Shown one piece after another: positions 28,664 through 36,437 of a stretch of 53,539 nt of DNA. Source of the stretch: Rhodopirellula sp. (lineage in GTDB: Bacteria > Planctomycetota > Planctomycetia > Pirellulales > Thermoguttaceae); the NCBI GenBank assembly GCA_012728855.1, contig JAAYEH010000178.1:1-53539 (forward strand), written 5' to 3'. The notes beneath the pieces were generated by a model. It worked only from the letters and a program-made list of their open reading frames with translations. It did no database searches and was not told where the DNA came from. The stretch's first letter is position 1; each line of letters begins with the position of its first letter. The position numbers and the translations under genes are program-made.

Positions 28664-31075
28664 ATGACATTCTCACCCTCCAGTCACATCGCCCGCAGCC
28701 TCGCACTTCTCATGCCGATGGTCCTCATCCCCTCTGGCGCTGCGGCCGCGGACTACCAGCCCGGCCCGATGCTCCAGAAGATGCTCGACGGGCCGATGGC
28801 CGGAGTCGACGAAATCATCTTCGCCAACCGCGTGCCGGGCAGGGATCACTGGTACGTCACCTTCGGCAACTACGCCGGCGATTCCGACGATCCCCAACGG
28901 CTGGCCTTCAAGAAGGAAGACGGCGTCTACTGGGGTTACGGCGACGGCGCTCGCCTCTGCCGGCTCAACCTCCGCACGGGAGAGCTAAAGATCATCCTCG
29001 AGGATCCCGCCGGCGGCATCCGCGATCCCCAGGTCCATTACGACGGCCAGAAGATCCTCTTCTCATATCGCAAAGCGGGCGAGCATCCCTTCCACCTTTA
29101 CGAGATCGGGACCGACGGCAGCGGCCTGCGGCAGTTGACCGACGGAGAGGACGACGACATCGAGGCCACCTACTGCCCGGACGGCGGCATTATTTTTTGC
29201 TCCTCGCGTTGCCGCCGCTTCGTCAACTGTTGGCACACTCGAGTGGCCGCGCTCTATCGCTGCGACGGGGACGGCAAGAACATCCGCATGCTCTCCAGCA
29301 ACAACGACCACGACAACACCCCCTGGATGCTTCCCGACGGCCGTGTGCTCTACATGCGATGGGAGTACGTCGATCGCAGCCAGGTCCATTTTCATCACCT
29401 CTGGACGATGAACCCCGACGGCACGGCGCAGATGGTCTACTACGGCAATTTGCACGGTGGCATCGCCATGCTCGACGCCAAGCCGATTCCCGGCGCGGAC
29501 AAAGTCGTCTCCTCGTTCTCGCCCGGCCATGGGCGGCCGGAGCATCTGGGCCATATCGCCGTCGTCGATCCCGGCCGCGGCCCCGACGCCCAGCAGTCCG
29601 CCCGCGACCTCACCAGGCGACCGGAGTGGAAAGACCCCTGGGCCTTCAGCGAAAGCTGCTTCCTCGTCGCTCATGCCAAGGGGCTCTTCGTCATGGACGG
29701 CCAAGGCGAGACAGAGCTGCTCTACGAGTTGCCCGAAGCGGACCGGCACATGCAATGCCACGAGCCGCGGCCTCTGGCCTCTCGCCCGCGCGAGGCGGTC
29801 ATCCCGCCGCGGACCAATTTGGACAAGGCCACCGGCCGGCTGGTGCTCGAAGACATCTACCACGGCCGCAGCATGGACGGCGTCGGGCGCGGGCAGATCA
29901 AGAAGCTGCTGGTGCTGCAGCAGTTGCCCAAACCGGTGAATTTCTCCGGCGGCATGCAGCCGCTGACGATCGGCGGTTCCTTCACGCTGGCCGAGGTGGT
30001 CGGCACGGTGCCGGTGGAGCCGGACGGGTCGGCCTACATGGAGCTGCCGGCCCTGCGTTCGCTCTTCTTCGTGGCTTTGGACGAAAACGACGTCTCCGTC
30101 AAGCGGATGCACAGCTTTCTCACGCTCCAGCCCGGCGAAACGACCAGTTGCGTCGGCTGTCACGAGCAGCGGGTTCGGGCGCCGTTGTCGGTGGACCGGG
30201 ATCTGCTGGCCCTGCGGCGTCCGCCTAGCCCGGTCGAGCCGATCGCCGACGTTCGCAGCGTGTTGGACTTCCCTCGCGACATCCAGCCGATTTTGGACCG
30301 GCATTGCGTCGAGTGCCACAGCGCCGACCGCTACGACGGCAAGGTCGACCTCTCGGGCGACAAATCGACCATGTACTCGATCAGCTACCACACCATGCAG
30401 ACCCGCGATCTGGTGATCGACGCCCGCAACCAACCGTTCGGCAACCGCCCGCCCTACAGCTACGGCAGCGCCGCCAGCCGTTTGATGCAACTGATCGACG
30501 GCAGCCATTACGACGTCAAGGTGTCGGACCTGGAGAAAAAAACCATCCGCCTCTGGATTGAGACCAGCGCCACCTACCCGGGCACATACGCGTCATTGGG
30601 CTGCGGCGACTACTACGTCCACCTGCCGCGCGGCCCGATGAAGCAACGGTGCGGCGGCTGCCACGGAAAAGAGTACACCGATAAGAAAGAAAAACGCTAC
30701 GACCTGTTCTTCTCGCGAGGCTCGGCCGGCAACCCCGGTCCGCTAGTGAACCTCTCCCGGCCCGAAAAATCCTTCATGCTGCGGGCGCCGCTGGCCAAAG
30801 AGGCCGGTGGGCAGGCGTTGTGCAAGGAGGTGGTCTTCAAGACGACTGAAGACCCTCTGTACCAGAAGATCCTCGCTGCGCTCACCGACGGTCACAACCG
30901 CCTGATGGCCGGCAAGCGTTTCGACATGCCCGGCTTCCGCCCCAACGAGCACTACATCCGCGAGATGCAGCGGTTCGGAATTCTGCCGAAAGACTTGAAG
31001 CCAGCAAACCCGATCGACGTCTACGCCACCGATCGGGCCTACTGGGATTCGTTCAATTATCGGCCTTACCGGTGA
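28664..31075 (+). CDS. Exported PD40 propeller / tri-haem cytochrome protein (HzsA-like)
   Basis: Protein of 803 residues from ATG 28664, chosen because it opens the signal peptide (MTFSPSSHIARSLALLMPMVLIP). The PD40 propeller is marked by GIRDPQVHYDGQKILFSYRK, GIIFCSSRCRR and DGRVLYMRWEY, with the WTMNPDGTAQMVYYGN blade. The hydrazine-synthase-alpha-like middle domain ends with SCVGCHE. Two more CXXCH motifs follow: RHCVECHS in the REIQPI-like context FPRDIQPILDRHCVECH, and RCGGCHG. Three haems are therefore predicted. It is likely a periplasmic redox protein with unknown substrate. It is related to, but shorter than, the protein at 11942-15388 and lacks its discoidin-like tail. Confidence 0.85.
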   Translation: MTFSPSSHIARSLALLMPMVLIPSGAAAADYQPGPMLQKMLDGPMAGVDEIIFANRVPGRDHWYVTFGNYAGDSDDPQRLAFKKEDGVYWGYGDGARLCRLNLRTGELKIILEDPAGGIRDPQVHYDGQKILFSYRKAGEHPFHLYEIGTDGSGLRQLTDGEDDDIEATYCPDGGIIFCSSRCRRFVNCWHTRVAALYRCDGDGKNIRMLSSNNDHDNTPWMLPDGRVLYMRWEYVDRSQVHFHHLWTMNPDGTAQMVYYGNLHGGIAMLDAKPIPGADKVVSSFSPGHGRPEHLGHIAVVDPGRGPDAQQSARDLTRRPEWKDPWAFSESCFLVAHAKGLFVMDGQGETELLYELPEADRHMQCHEPRPLASRPREAVIPPRTNLDKATGRLVLEDIYHGRSMDGVGRGQIKKLLVLQQLPKPVNFSGGMQPLTIGGSFTLAEVVGTVPVEPDGSAYMELPALRSLFFVALDENDVSVKRMHSFLTLQPGETTSCVGCHEQRVRAPLSVDRDLLALRRPPSPVEPIADVRSVLDFPRDIQPILDRHCVECHSADRYDGKVDLSGDKSTMYSISYHTMQTRDLVIDARNQPFGNRPPYSYGSAASRLMQLIDGSHYDVKVSDLEKKTIRLWIETSATYPGTYASLGCGDYYVHLPRGPMKQRCGGCHGKEYTDKKEKRYDLFFSRGSAGNPGPLVNLSRPEKSFMLRAPLAKEAGGQALCKEVVFKTTEDPLYQKILAALTDGHNRLMAGKRFDMPGFRPNEHYIREMQRFGILPKDLKPANPIDVYATDRAYWDSFNYRPYR

Positions 31076-31112
31076 TTAAATGAGCGGCAGAAAAAAATCT
31101 ACCCGCTCGGAC

Positions 31113-31172
31113 GTAGCCTGACTCTCCGAGTCGGGCTTTGGAGGCCAGACCCGACTCGGAGAGTCAGGCTAC
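31113..31172. repeat. Inverted pair of REP hairpins (BIME-like)
   Basis: Two perfectly complementary arms (24 bases each, 31112-31135 and 31150-31173) with a 14-base spacer. Each arm is itself a REP: the GTAG head, then CCTGACTC, loop TCC, GAGTCGGG (one G-T pair). Thus the element can fold as two small hairpins or one long stem. It lies 38 bases beyond the tri-haem gene's stop and could terminate it. A RAYT transposase remnant begins 99 bases downstream. Confidence 0.85.
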
Positions 31173-31270
31173 GGGTCTCTGCCGGTCGCCTTACAACACA
31201 ACGACCCAAGGCAACTACCGGGAGAGACCTTCCGCCTTCCTGTTCCATTGAGCCCGTCGGAGTGTTCGCC

Positions 31271-31400
31271 CGATGCCGCGTTTGCCTCGATTCAGTATCC
31301 CGGTGCCATCTATCACATTGTCATCCGGGGGATGGCCGCTGGAACACCTTTCACGACGAGGGAGCTATGAACGTTCCGCCGAATCGAATCGAGAGGGGGG
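31271..31400 (+). pseudogene. Remnant of RAYT (REP-associated Y1 transposase)
   Basis: The start of a REP-associated tyrosine transposase is readable across frames. The first frame gives MPRLPR, the second QYPGAIYHIVIRG and the third DGRWNTFHDEGAMN, matching the usual order (MPRxPR..QYPGAIYHVxxRG..FHDE) of the RAYT N-terminus. Two small frameshifts separate them, and the catalytic HUH and Tyr regions are missing. It is a dead fragment next to a REP pair. Confidence 0.75.
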
Positions 31401-31467
31401 TATGCAGCAGCGTCGATCGAGCAGGCGTTGGGGTTGAATCCCGAATCCCGAGCTTGCCCCAGGCTTC

Positions 31468-31976
31468 CTATACTGAGATCCTAAACCGCAGAGCGCGGCA
31501 GGTTTCCTCGTAGCTGGCTTCTAGTTCCAAGGGCACCGCCAGATTATCGGCCAGCCACAGCGGCAATGTGGGCAGGGGCAGACCAACGGTCAGGGGACGA
31601 ACCCAGGTCTCAACCAGCCATTGGCGGTTCTGCCGCGTCGTGCGGCAGGCGGCCGCGTAGATGCCGGGCGGGTCGGCGCCCAGCCCCGGATCGCTCCGGC
31701 CGATCCACTCCAGCAAGTCGGCGTAGGAATTGAAGTGCCGCACCGTGACCAGGTCGACAATAACCACGGATACCTGTTCTTGAAGCAGTGCCGCGCACTT
31801 GGCGACAAATGCCCGGCGGTTTTCCGGCCGATCCCTGTTTCCGGGGCTGACGATCTCGATCGCCGCGGCAGTTTCTTGCCCAAATCGAGAACGATCATCA
31901 TCGGCCAGCCGCCACGAAATCCTTCCCACGAGGTTTCATCGTCCAGCGGCGGGCGGAAGTGATCACGCAGCGGCAT
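31468..31976 (-). pseudogene. DUF4058-like gene with internal deletion
   Basis: The N-terminal part reads MPLRDHFRPPLDDETSWEGF then RGGWPMMIVLDLGKKLP, the usual opening of a planctomycetal DUF4058-like protein. After KLP the frame is lost, and the next matching segment, AAAIEIVSPGNRDRPENRRA, followed by FVAKCAALLQEQVSVVIVDLV, is in another frame. The usual stretch of roughly 100 residues between these blocks is absent. The rest (LPTLPLWLADNLAVPLELE) is intact. It was probably inactivated by a deletion around 31880. Family naming is from memory of similar proteins. Confidence 0.65.
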
Positions 31977-32222
31977 GATGATGCTCCTGAGATCATTCAA
32001 CGGACGGTTCGATCGTTGTCCTGGTCATCCCTTCTCGCCGCAATTTTCTACCGCTATCCAGATTGTACGCCGCCGCGGAGTCCCCGTCCATAAGGGGGCG
32101 GGAGAGGTTCCCGTTCGCTCACCGCGACATCGACGTGACGATCCGAAAACGTAGTGAAGACTGCGGAGACCCAACGGACCAGAGAGCTGATGACGTGGGC
32201 AGCACGAAGAGCGTACCAGCTT

Positions 32223-32357
32223 TCAGCCTCGGCGGACGGACTGAACCAATCTTGTGGCGTTGCCAGAGAAGATCGCCTCGATCTGGTTGGCATCGAGGCC
32301 CATCCGACTTGCCGCCCGCCGCATCGCGCGGAGTTGCTCGTAGAGTGTGAAGCTCAT
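32223..32357 (-). pseudogene. C-terminal fragment of an amidohydrolase-2 family gene
   Basis: This 44-residue frame ends normally and includes RRAASRMGLDANQIEAIFSG followed by NATRL, matching the usual C-terminal helix of amidohydrolase-2 proteins (L..eqieaIf.gNAarL). No barrel or metal-ligand segment is found upstream in any frame, so it is a truncated remnant. Confidence 0.45.
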
Positions 32358-33175
32358 CCCCGCTTCTCGAGTCGTTCCTTCGGGTTAGCTCGTGCGGTTG
32401 TCGGGACAATCCGGCCGACAAACGCGTCCTCTTGGAGCCCGAAGGCGGCTGGGAAGCCTCTCCTGGCTGATGCGGTGCCTCGGCGAACCAGTAGCCCGGC
32501 GCGCCAATCGAGAGGATCGATGTACCCGACGCTTCTCGGTCGCGCAGCGTTCCTCAGTCCTGCCATGCTCGTTCTACACAGTCAGGCTGCGCGAGTTTCT
32601 AGACACCCGACTTTCGACCGGTGCAAACTTGCGCGCACGTCCTCCATCGTAAACCCATCACCGCCACCTGCTTACGCCCCTGAGTCTCGCCCGACCAAAA
32701 CCCCAGAAAAGTCGCCTTGTCGAAAAACTCCCTCGCCCCGCCTCCCTGCCGACCTTCTCCTCATCCTCTGGCCCAAAAAACTGCTTGACCAATCGCGCCG
32801 CATCGACCATGCTCAGACAACAGTAGTGGACACACGATCATGTCCATTCCCGCAGCCGGATCCAACCGCTTTCGCGGCCCTGCTCCGCAGCTCTTTGGCA
32901 ATTTGGTTGATGATTCGATTCTCCGGCCGGTCGGCGGAAGGGATCGTGGTTCCCTTCCGCCCCGGGTGCCCACCGTAGGCGCATCTTACGAAGTGAGACT
33001 CCAAGGGCGCGAGAAACCGGCACCTCCTCCCCCAGAAGCGCGTGGCGCCCATGTTCCCTCGGTTTTGAGAAATTACCGACTTGGGCACCACACCCGCCGC
33101 TGCCAATTCTCGCACGCGCCCCGCCGCTCCTCCTCCAACGCTTAGGCGCTTCCCGCTCCGCGGTTTGGTTCAACT

Positions 33176-33251
33176 GGTTTCTATGCTGCTCGCCCCCGGG
33201 TAGCCGTGTACCGATGGCACGCCTTTTGGTGGGGCAAGCAGCATAGAAACC
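33176..33251. repeat. Long imperfect inverted repeat
   Basis: Arms GGTTTCTATGCTGCTcGCCC(C) and its complement at 33231-33251 pair at 20 of 21 positions around a 34-base spacer. It lies about 45 bases before the higBA promoter. Its sequence does not match the REP family or the other inverted repeats in this window. Confidence 0.65.
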
Positions 33252-33296
33252 TAAAAGTTCGGCGAGCGAGGCTTCGTGTCGAATAGTGCAGTAGTC

Positions 33297-33325
33297 TTGA
33301 CGCTATTAACGCGTCGCGTTATTAT
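33297..33325 (+). promoter_or_regulatory. higBA promoter
   Basis: Sigma-70-type promoter: -35 TTGACG (33297-33302), a 17-base spacer, -10 TATTAT (33320-33325). The -10 end is eight bases before the higB ATG, so transcription would start at about 33332, leaving at most a couple of bases of leader. Confidence 0.7.
33307..33321. promoter_or_regulatory. Palindromic operator inside higBA promoter
   Basis: A perfect 15-base palindrome, TAACGCG-T-CGCGTTA, lies in the promoter spacer and overlaps the first -10 bases. It is the likely binding site for HigA or HigBA autorepression, as in other higBA operons. This is inference from position and symmetry. Confidence 0.65.
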
Positions 33326-33333
33326 TGGATTGC

Positions 33334-33615
33334 ATGATCCAGACGTTTGCCGACAACGAGACTGAGCGACTGTTCAACCGAGAGCCTGTCAAAAGGCTCC
33401 CGCCACCGGTGCGGCGACCTGGATTACGGAAACTACTGCTTCTCGATGCTGCGGAATCGCTCGACGACCTGCGCGTTCCCCCCGGCAATCGTCTGGAGAA
33501 ACTTCGCGGAAATCGCGATGGCCAGTACAGTATTCGGATTAACAATCAATGGCGAGTTTGTTTTCGCTGGGCGGCCGGCGACACCTACGAGGTCGAGATT
33601 GTTGACTATCATTGA
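33334..33615 (+). CDS. higB: HigB-type toxin (RelE/ParE superfamily)
   Basis: Toxin of 93 residues, of the HigB type, which usually cleaves mRNA on the ribosome. Typical features: MIQTFADNETERLFNRE at the start, RKLLLLDAAESLDDLRVPPGNRLEKLRGNR in the middle, and QYSIRINNQWRVCFRW followed by YEVEIVDYH at the end. It is the first gene of a toxin-first operon, ten bases before the HigA-type antitoxin. The start is ATG 33334 rather than the TTG nine bases upstream, because the promoter would leave the TTG outside the transcript. Confidence 0.93.
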   Translation: MIQTFADNETERLFNREPVKRLPPPVRRPGLRKLLLLDAAESLDDLRVPPGNRLEKLRGNRDGQYSIRINNQWRVCFRWAAGDTYEVEIVDYH

Positions 33616-33624
33616 GGCGCACAC

Positions 33625-33930
33625 ATGCCACGACGAAAACCAGCCCCAATCCACCCCGGTGAGATTCTTCTGGAAGAGTTTCTCGCTCCGCTCGGGATCA
33701 GCCAATACCGCCTGGCGAAGGACATCAGCGTTCCGCCACGACGAATCAATGAGATCGTTCGAGGACAACGCTCGATTACGGCGGATACCGCCCTTCGATT
33801 GGCACGTTTCTTTCGAACGACGGAGCGGTTCTGGCTTAACTTGCAGATACGGTACGACTTGGAATTGGAGAAAGATCGACTCGGGGATCGCCTGGATCGC
33901 GAAGTCGCGACGTTGGCCGTGCAGAGTTGA
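33625..33930 (+). CDS. higA: HigA-type antitoxin, XRE helix-turn-helix
   Basis: Antitoxin of 101 residues and probable repressor. It begins MPRRKPAPIHPGEILLEEFL, the classic HigA opening, followed by an XRE helix-turn-helix (about 24-65: ISQYRLAKDISVPPRRINEI, VRGQRSITADTALRLARFF) and TTERFWLNLQIRYDLELEK. It should neutralise HigB and bind the palindrome at 33307-33321. The order toxin-antitoxin fits higBA rather than relBE. Confidence 0.94.
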   Translation: MPRRKPAPIHPGEILLEEFLAPLGISQYRLAKDISVPPRRINEIVRGQRSITADTALRLARFFRTTERFWLNLQIRYDLELEKDRLGDRLDREVATLAVQS

Positions 33931-34054
33931 CCGATTCGGGCCCTCTCGATTCTACGATCACCGACATCGCTGGCTCCTGGCTATACGATGCAAGGCGCGG
34001 AACAGACCTCGTTGGTCCAGACCCCATTGATCCCGAGCGGAACCTTGCCCCCAG

Positions 34055-34079
34055 GTTCCGCTCGGCAAGCGGAACCTAC
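34055..34079 (-). repeat. REP hairpin, with half copy upstream
   Basis: Minus-oriented REP: GTAG head (34079-34076), stem GTTCCGCT/AGCGGAAC with loop TGCCG. The bases 34032-34046 (CCGAGCGGAACCTTG) match only the second half of a plus-oriented copy, giving a truncated inverted pair. It lies 26 bases beyond the gldA-like stop. Confidence 0.75.
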
Positions 34080-34104
34080 TTAAGATACTCTCGCAGGTGG
34101 TTGC

Positions 34105-35223
34105 CTATTTTTGCTTTCGCAACTGCTTGCGCGTCCGACCGAGGGCGTCGGCGGCGATCATGGCGTCGACGATGTCGTCGGCGGTGACTGGAAAGGGGTG
34201 GTTTCCGCACAGGGAGCCTTCGCCCGCACAGGCCACGCCGATCGGCTGGAGCCGTTGGCGGGTGACGTCCTTCAGGTGCAGTTCCTCGAACGTCACCGGC
34301 AGGCCGACGGCGATCTCGAAATCGATGACGGCGTATTTCTCTTCCGTATCGAACTCGTCGTCCAGGCAGAGTTGGGTTGCGATCCCAAAGGCGACCTTTT
34401 CGCCGTGCATCAGTCCTGCGTTGCGGCATTCGGGGACGTTGGAGAGCAGGTTGCCGACCATGTGCGCCGTGGCCAGTCCGCCGCTTTCAAAGCCCAGGCC
34501 GGAAAGGAGCACATTGGCTTCCACGACTTTCTCGACGGCCGGCGTGACTAGCTTGAGTTCCACGTCGCGCTTGGCATCGAGGCCGTGCTCCAAGAGCGTC
34601 TCGAAACAGAGCCTCGCCAGGGTCATGGCCGCTAAGGTCGGATGTCCGCCGGCGATGTTCTGTGCCCGTGATTTGAAGGCAGCCTCCGCTTCGATCCAGG
34701 TCGACAGGGCGTCGCTCATCCCGGCGACAAACGCCCGCACCGGACCGCTGGCGACGACCTGCGTATCGACGAGCACCAGGTCGGGATTGAACGGCCAGCA
34801 GTCGAAGGCGATGAAATTGTGATCGTTGTCGTACCAGACCGAAGCGGCGCTGGTGGGCGAATCGTTCGAGGCGATCGTCGGGCAGGTGACCATGCGGATC
34901 TTCGCGTCGATGGCCACCGCCTTGGCGACGTCGAGCGCCTTGCCGCCTCCAATGCCGACGGCAATATCCGCCCCGCTCCCCCGCGCGATCTCGCCGACGC
35001 GGCCCCTCTCCTCCGCCGTGGCTTCGCCGCGAAACTCGACCTCCACCAACTCCACGCCGGCCCCTCGCAGGCTCTCGCGGACCGTTTCGCCGACAATCGC
35101 TGCAACCGAGGTGTCCCAGAGCACCAGCGCCTTTTGCCCCAGGGGCGTCAAGTAGTCGCCGAGTTCACGGAGAACTCCTCTTCCCTGAACGTATTTTCGC
35201 GGCGAAATCAGTACCGTTTTCAT
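34105..35223 (-). CDS. gldA: Glycerol dehydrogenase-type iron/zinc alcohol dehydrogenase
   Basis: NAD-dependent polyol dehydrogenase of 372 residues, like GldA (glycerol to dihydroxyacetone). The N-terminus VLISPRKYVQGRGVLRELGDYL and the nucleotide-binding GIGGGKALDVAKAVA with CPTIASNDSPTSA are diagnostic. Metal ligands are visible: Asp in GMSDALSTWIEAEA, His in GLATAHMVGN and His in LMHGEKVAFG. CGGAGGA lies six bases before the ATG. It is the last gene of the minus-strand arm of the carbohydrate locus; the true substrate may be another small polyol. Confidence 0.9.
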   Translation of the reverse strand: MKTVLISPRKYVQGRGVLRELGDYLTPLGQKALVLWDTSVAAIVGETVRESLRGAGVELVEVEFRGEATAEERGRVGEIARGSGADIAVGIGGGKALDVAKAVAIDAKIRMVTCPTIASNDSPTSAASVWYDNDHNFIAFDCWPFNPDLVLVDTQVVASGPVRAFVAGMSDALSTWIEAEAAFKSRAQNIAGGHPTLAAMTLARLCFETLLEHGLDAKRDVELKLVTPAVEKVVEANVLLSGLGFESGGLATAHMVGNLLSNVPECRNAGLMHGEKVAFGIATQLCLDDEFDTEEKYAVIDFEIAVGLPVTFEELHLKDVTRQRLQPIGVACAGEGSLCGNHPFPVTADDIVDAMIAADALGRTRKQLRKQK

Positions 35224-35274
35224 GGCGAGTCCTCCGAGCGGTGTTATGCCGAATGGTTAACTGGGACGGTAACT

Positions 35275-35385
35275 GTTCACGGGGCGGGCGGGGACTGGTC
35301 CATTTTTCGGCGAATAAACGCATTTTGGCGCCAAAGACGCTAGCCGAAAACATGGACCTGTCCCCTTCCTTCCCGCCCCGTGAAC
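35275..35385. repeat. Imperfect long inverted repeat
   Basis: Arms 35275-35311 and 35343-35385 pair over most of their length (GTTCACGGGGCGGG...GGACtGGTCCAT...TTTTCGGC), with a small insertion in the second arm. The sequence differs from the other long inverted repeats. It fills the gap between the 2-hydroxyacid dehydrogenase stop and the gldA-like start, about 50 bases before the gldA ATG. Confidence 0.7.
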
Positions 35386-35387
35386 GG

Positions 35388-36437
35388 TTAACCGGGACGA
35401 AGCGAAGGCCGAATGCCGTTGACCACCGGCAGACGGCCTTCGCCTCGAAACATGCGACTCAGGTGCCCGGCCATATGGCGCGGGCTGTTGCGAAACGCAT
35501 CCATCGTGCTGCCGGCGAGGTGGGGCGTGAGCGTGACGTTGTCGAGCTTCAAGAGCGGATGGTCGGGCGGTAGCGGCTCCGTGTCGAACACGTCCAGCGC
35601 GGCCCCCATGATCCGTCTTTCCGTGAGTGCCTCGACCAGCGCCTCCTCGTCGATCAGGCCGCTCCGCGCCGTGTTGACCAGCACGGCCGAGGGCTTCATC
35701 ATCGCCAGTTCGCCGCGGCCGATCAAGTGCGTCGTTTCTTCGCTCAACCGCGCGTGCAGCGAAACCACGTCGGACTGCTCCAGCAGTCGGCCGAGGTCGA
35801 CCAGTTCCGCCGGCGCGGGATCGTCGCGGCAGTACGGATCGTAGGCAAGCACCCGGCTTCCCAAGGCCACCAGGTAATGCGCCACCAGGCGGCCGACGGC
35901 GCCATAGCCCACCAGCCCCACCGTCTTGCCGCACAGTTCGGGGATCATGGCACTGTTGGGATACTCGCGCTGCCAAGTGCCGCCCTTCAACAATCCGTGG
36001 GATCTGGCCAGGTTGCGGATCTCCGCCAGAATCAAACCGAGCGTACATTCGGCCACGGCCCGCGCGTTTCGCCCCGGGGTATTCAGTACGGAGATTCCCC
36101 GCTCGGTGGCGGCAGCGACGTCGACGTTTTCCGTCCCGCCCCGCAACACGCCGATCGCCCGCAACGAGCGGGCCGTCTCGATAAACTGCCGGCTTACCGG
36201 CGCGAACTGGACCACCAGGATCTCGAATTGCTCGATATTCCCAACGACATCGGCCGGCAGTTCCACGGCCGCAGGTCCGCCTTGCTCGATCGCCAGATTG
36301 GCCTGCTGCAGTTCGACCAGGCGGGGATGCTCCCAGCGGCGGACTTCGACTTCCACACCGAGCGAACGCAGGCCCTCAAGGCCCTCTTGCATCCAGGAAT
36401 ACGGAATATACGTGTCGCTGATGGCCAGTAGTTTCAT
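35388..36437 (-). CDS. D-isomer 2-hydroxyacid dehydrogenase
   Basis: NAD(P)-dependent 2-hydroxyacid dehydrogenase of the SerA/phosphoglycerate-dehydrogenase-like type, 349 residues. The Rossmann motif GLVGYGAVGRLVA (about 172-184), the catalytic-region VLVNTARSGLIDEEALVEAL and the C-terminal LTPHLAGST (catalytic His) are visible. RGGTENVDVAAATERGI holds the conserved substrate-binding segment. It probably oxidises or reduces a 2-hydroxy acid made from the sugar pathway; phosphoglycerate is unproven. Its ATG overlaps the aldolase stop by four bases (ATGA), indicating coupled translation. Confidence 0.88.
   Translation of the reverse strand: MKLLAISDTYIPYSWMQEGLEGLRSLGVEVEVRRWEHPRLVELQQANLAIEQGGPAAVELPADVVGNIEQFEILVVQFAPVSRQFIETARSLRAIGVLRGGTENVDVAAATERGISVLNTPGRNARAVAECTLGLILAEIRNLARSHGLLKGGTWQREYPNSAMIPELCGKTVGLVGYGAVGRLVAHYLVALGSRVLAYDPYCRDDPAPAELVDLGRLLEQSDVVSLHARLSEETTHLIGRGELAMMKPSAVLVNTARSGLIDEEALVEALTERRIMGAALDVFDTEPLPPDHPLLKLDNVTLTPHLAGSTMDAFRNSPRHMAGHLSRMFRGEGRLPVVNGIRPSLRPG

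Larger units (their letters stand above)
31977..33296. other. Decayed, gene-poor region
   Basis: About 1.3 kb with no intact gene. Long open frames on the plus strand (for example 32154-32978) translate to Arg/Pro/Ser-rich sequence without domains. It holds an amidohydrolase tail (32223-32357) and a long imperfect inverted repeat whose arms are 33176-33196 and 33231-33251 (20 of 21 bases pair, spacer 34). It reads as a graveyard of gene fragments next to the higBA operon. Confidence 0.55.

Noticed and set aside
11942..31075. Hydrazine synthase and thus anammox metabolism
   Set aside because: Only the alpha-subunit-like fold is present; beta/gamma subunits and hydrazine dehydrogenase are absent, and such folds are widespread in non-anammox planctomycetes.
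28546..32607. Shared stretch TTTCTAGACACC at 28546 and 32596 with similar flanks
   Set aside because: The exact match is only 12 bases, which is expected by chance at this scale; the flanking similarity is weak.
32154..32978. Plus-strand open frame of 274 residues in a gene-poor region
   Set aside because: Composition is Arg/Pro/Ser-rich, there is no ribosome-binding site or domain, and it overlaps a real amidohydrolase tail on the other strand.
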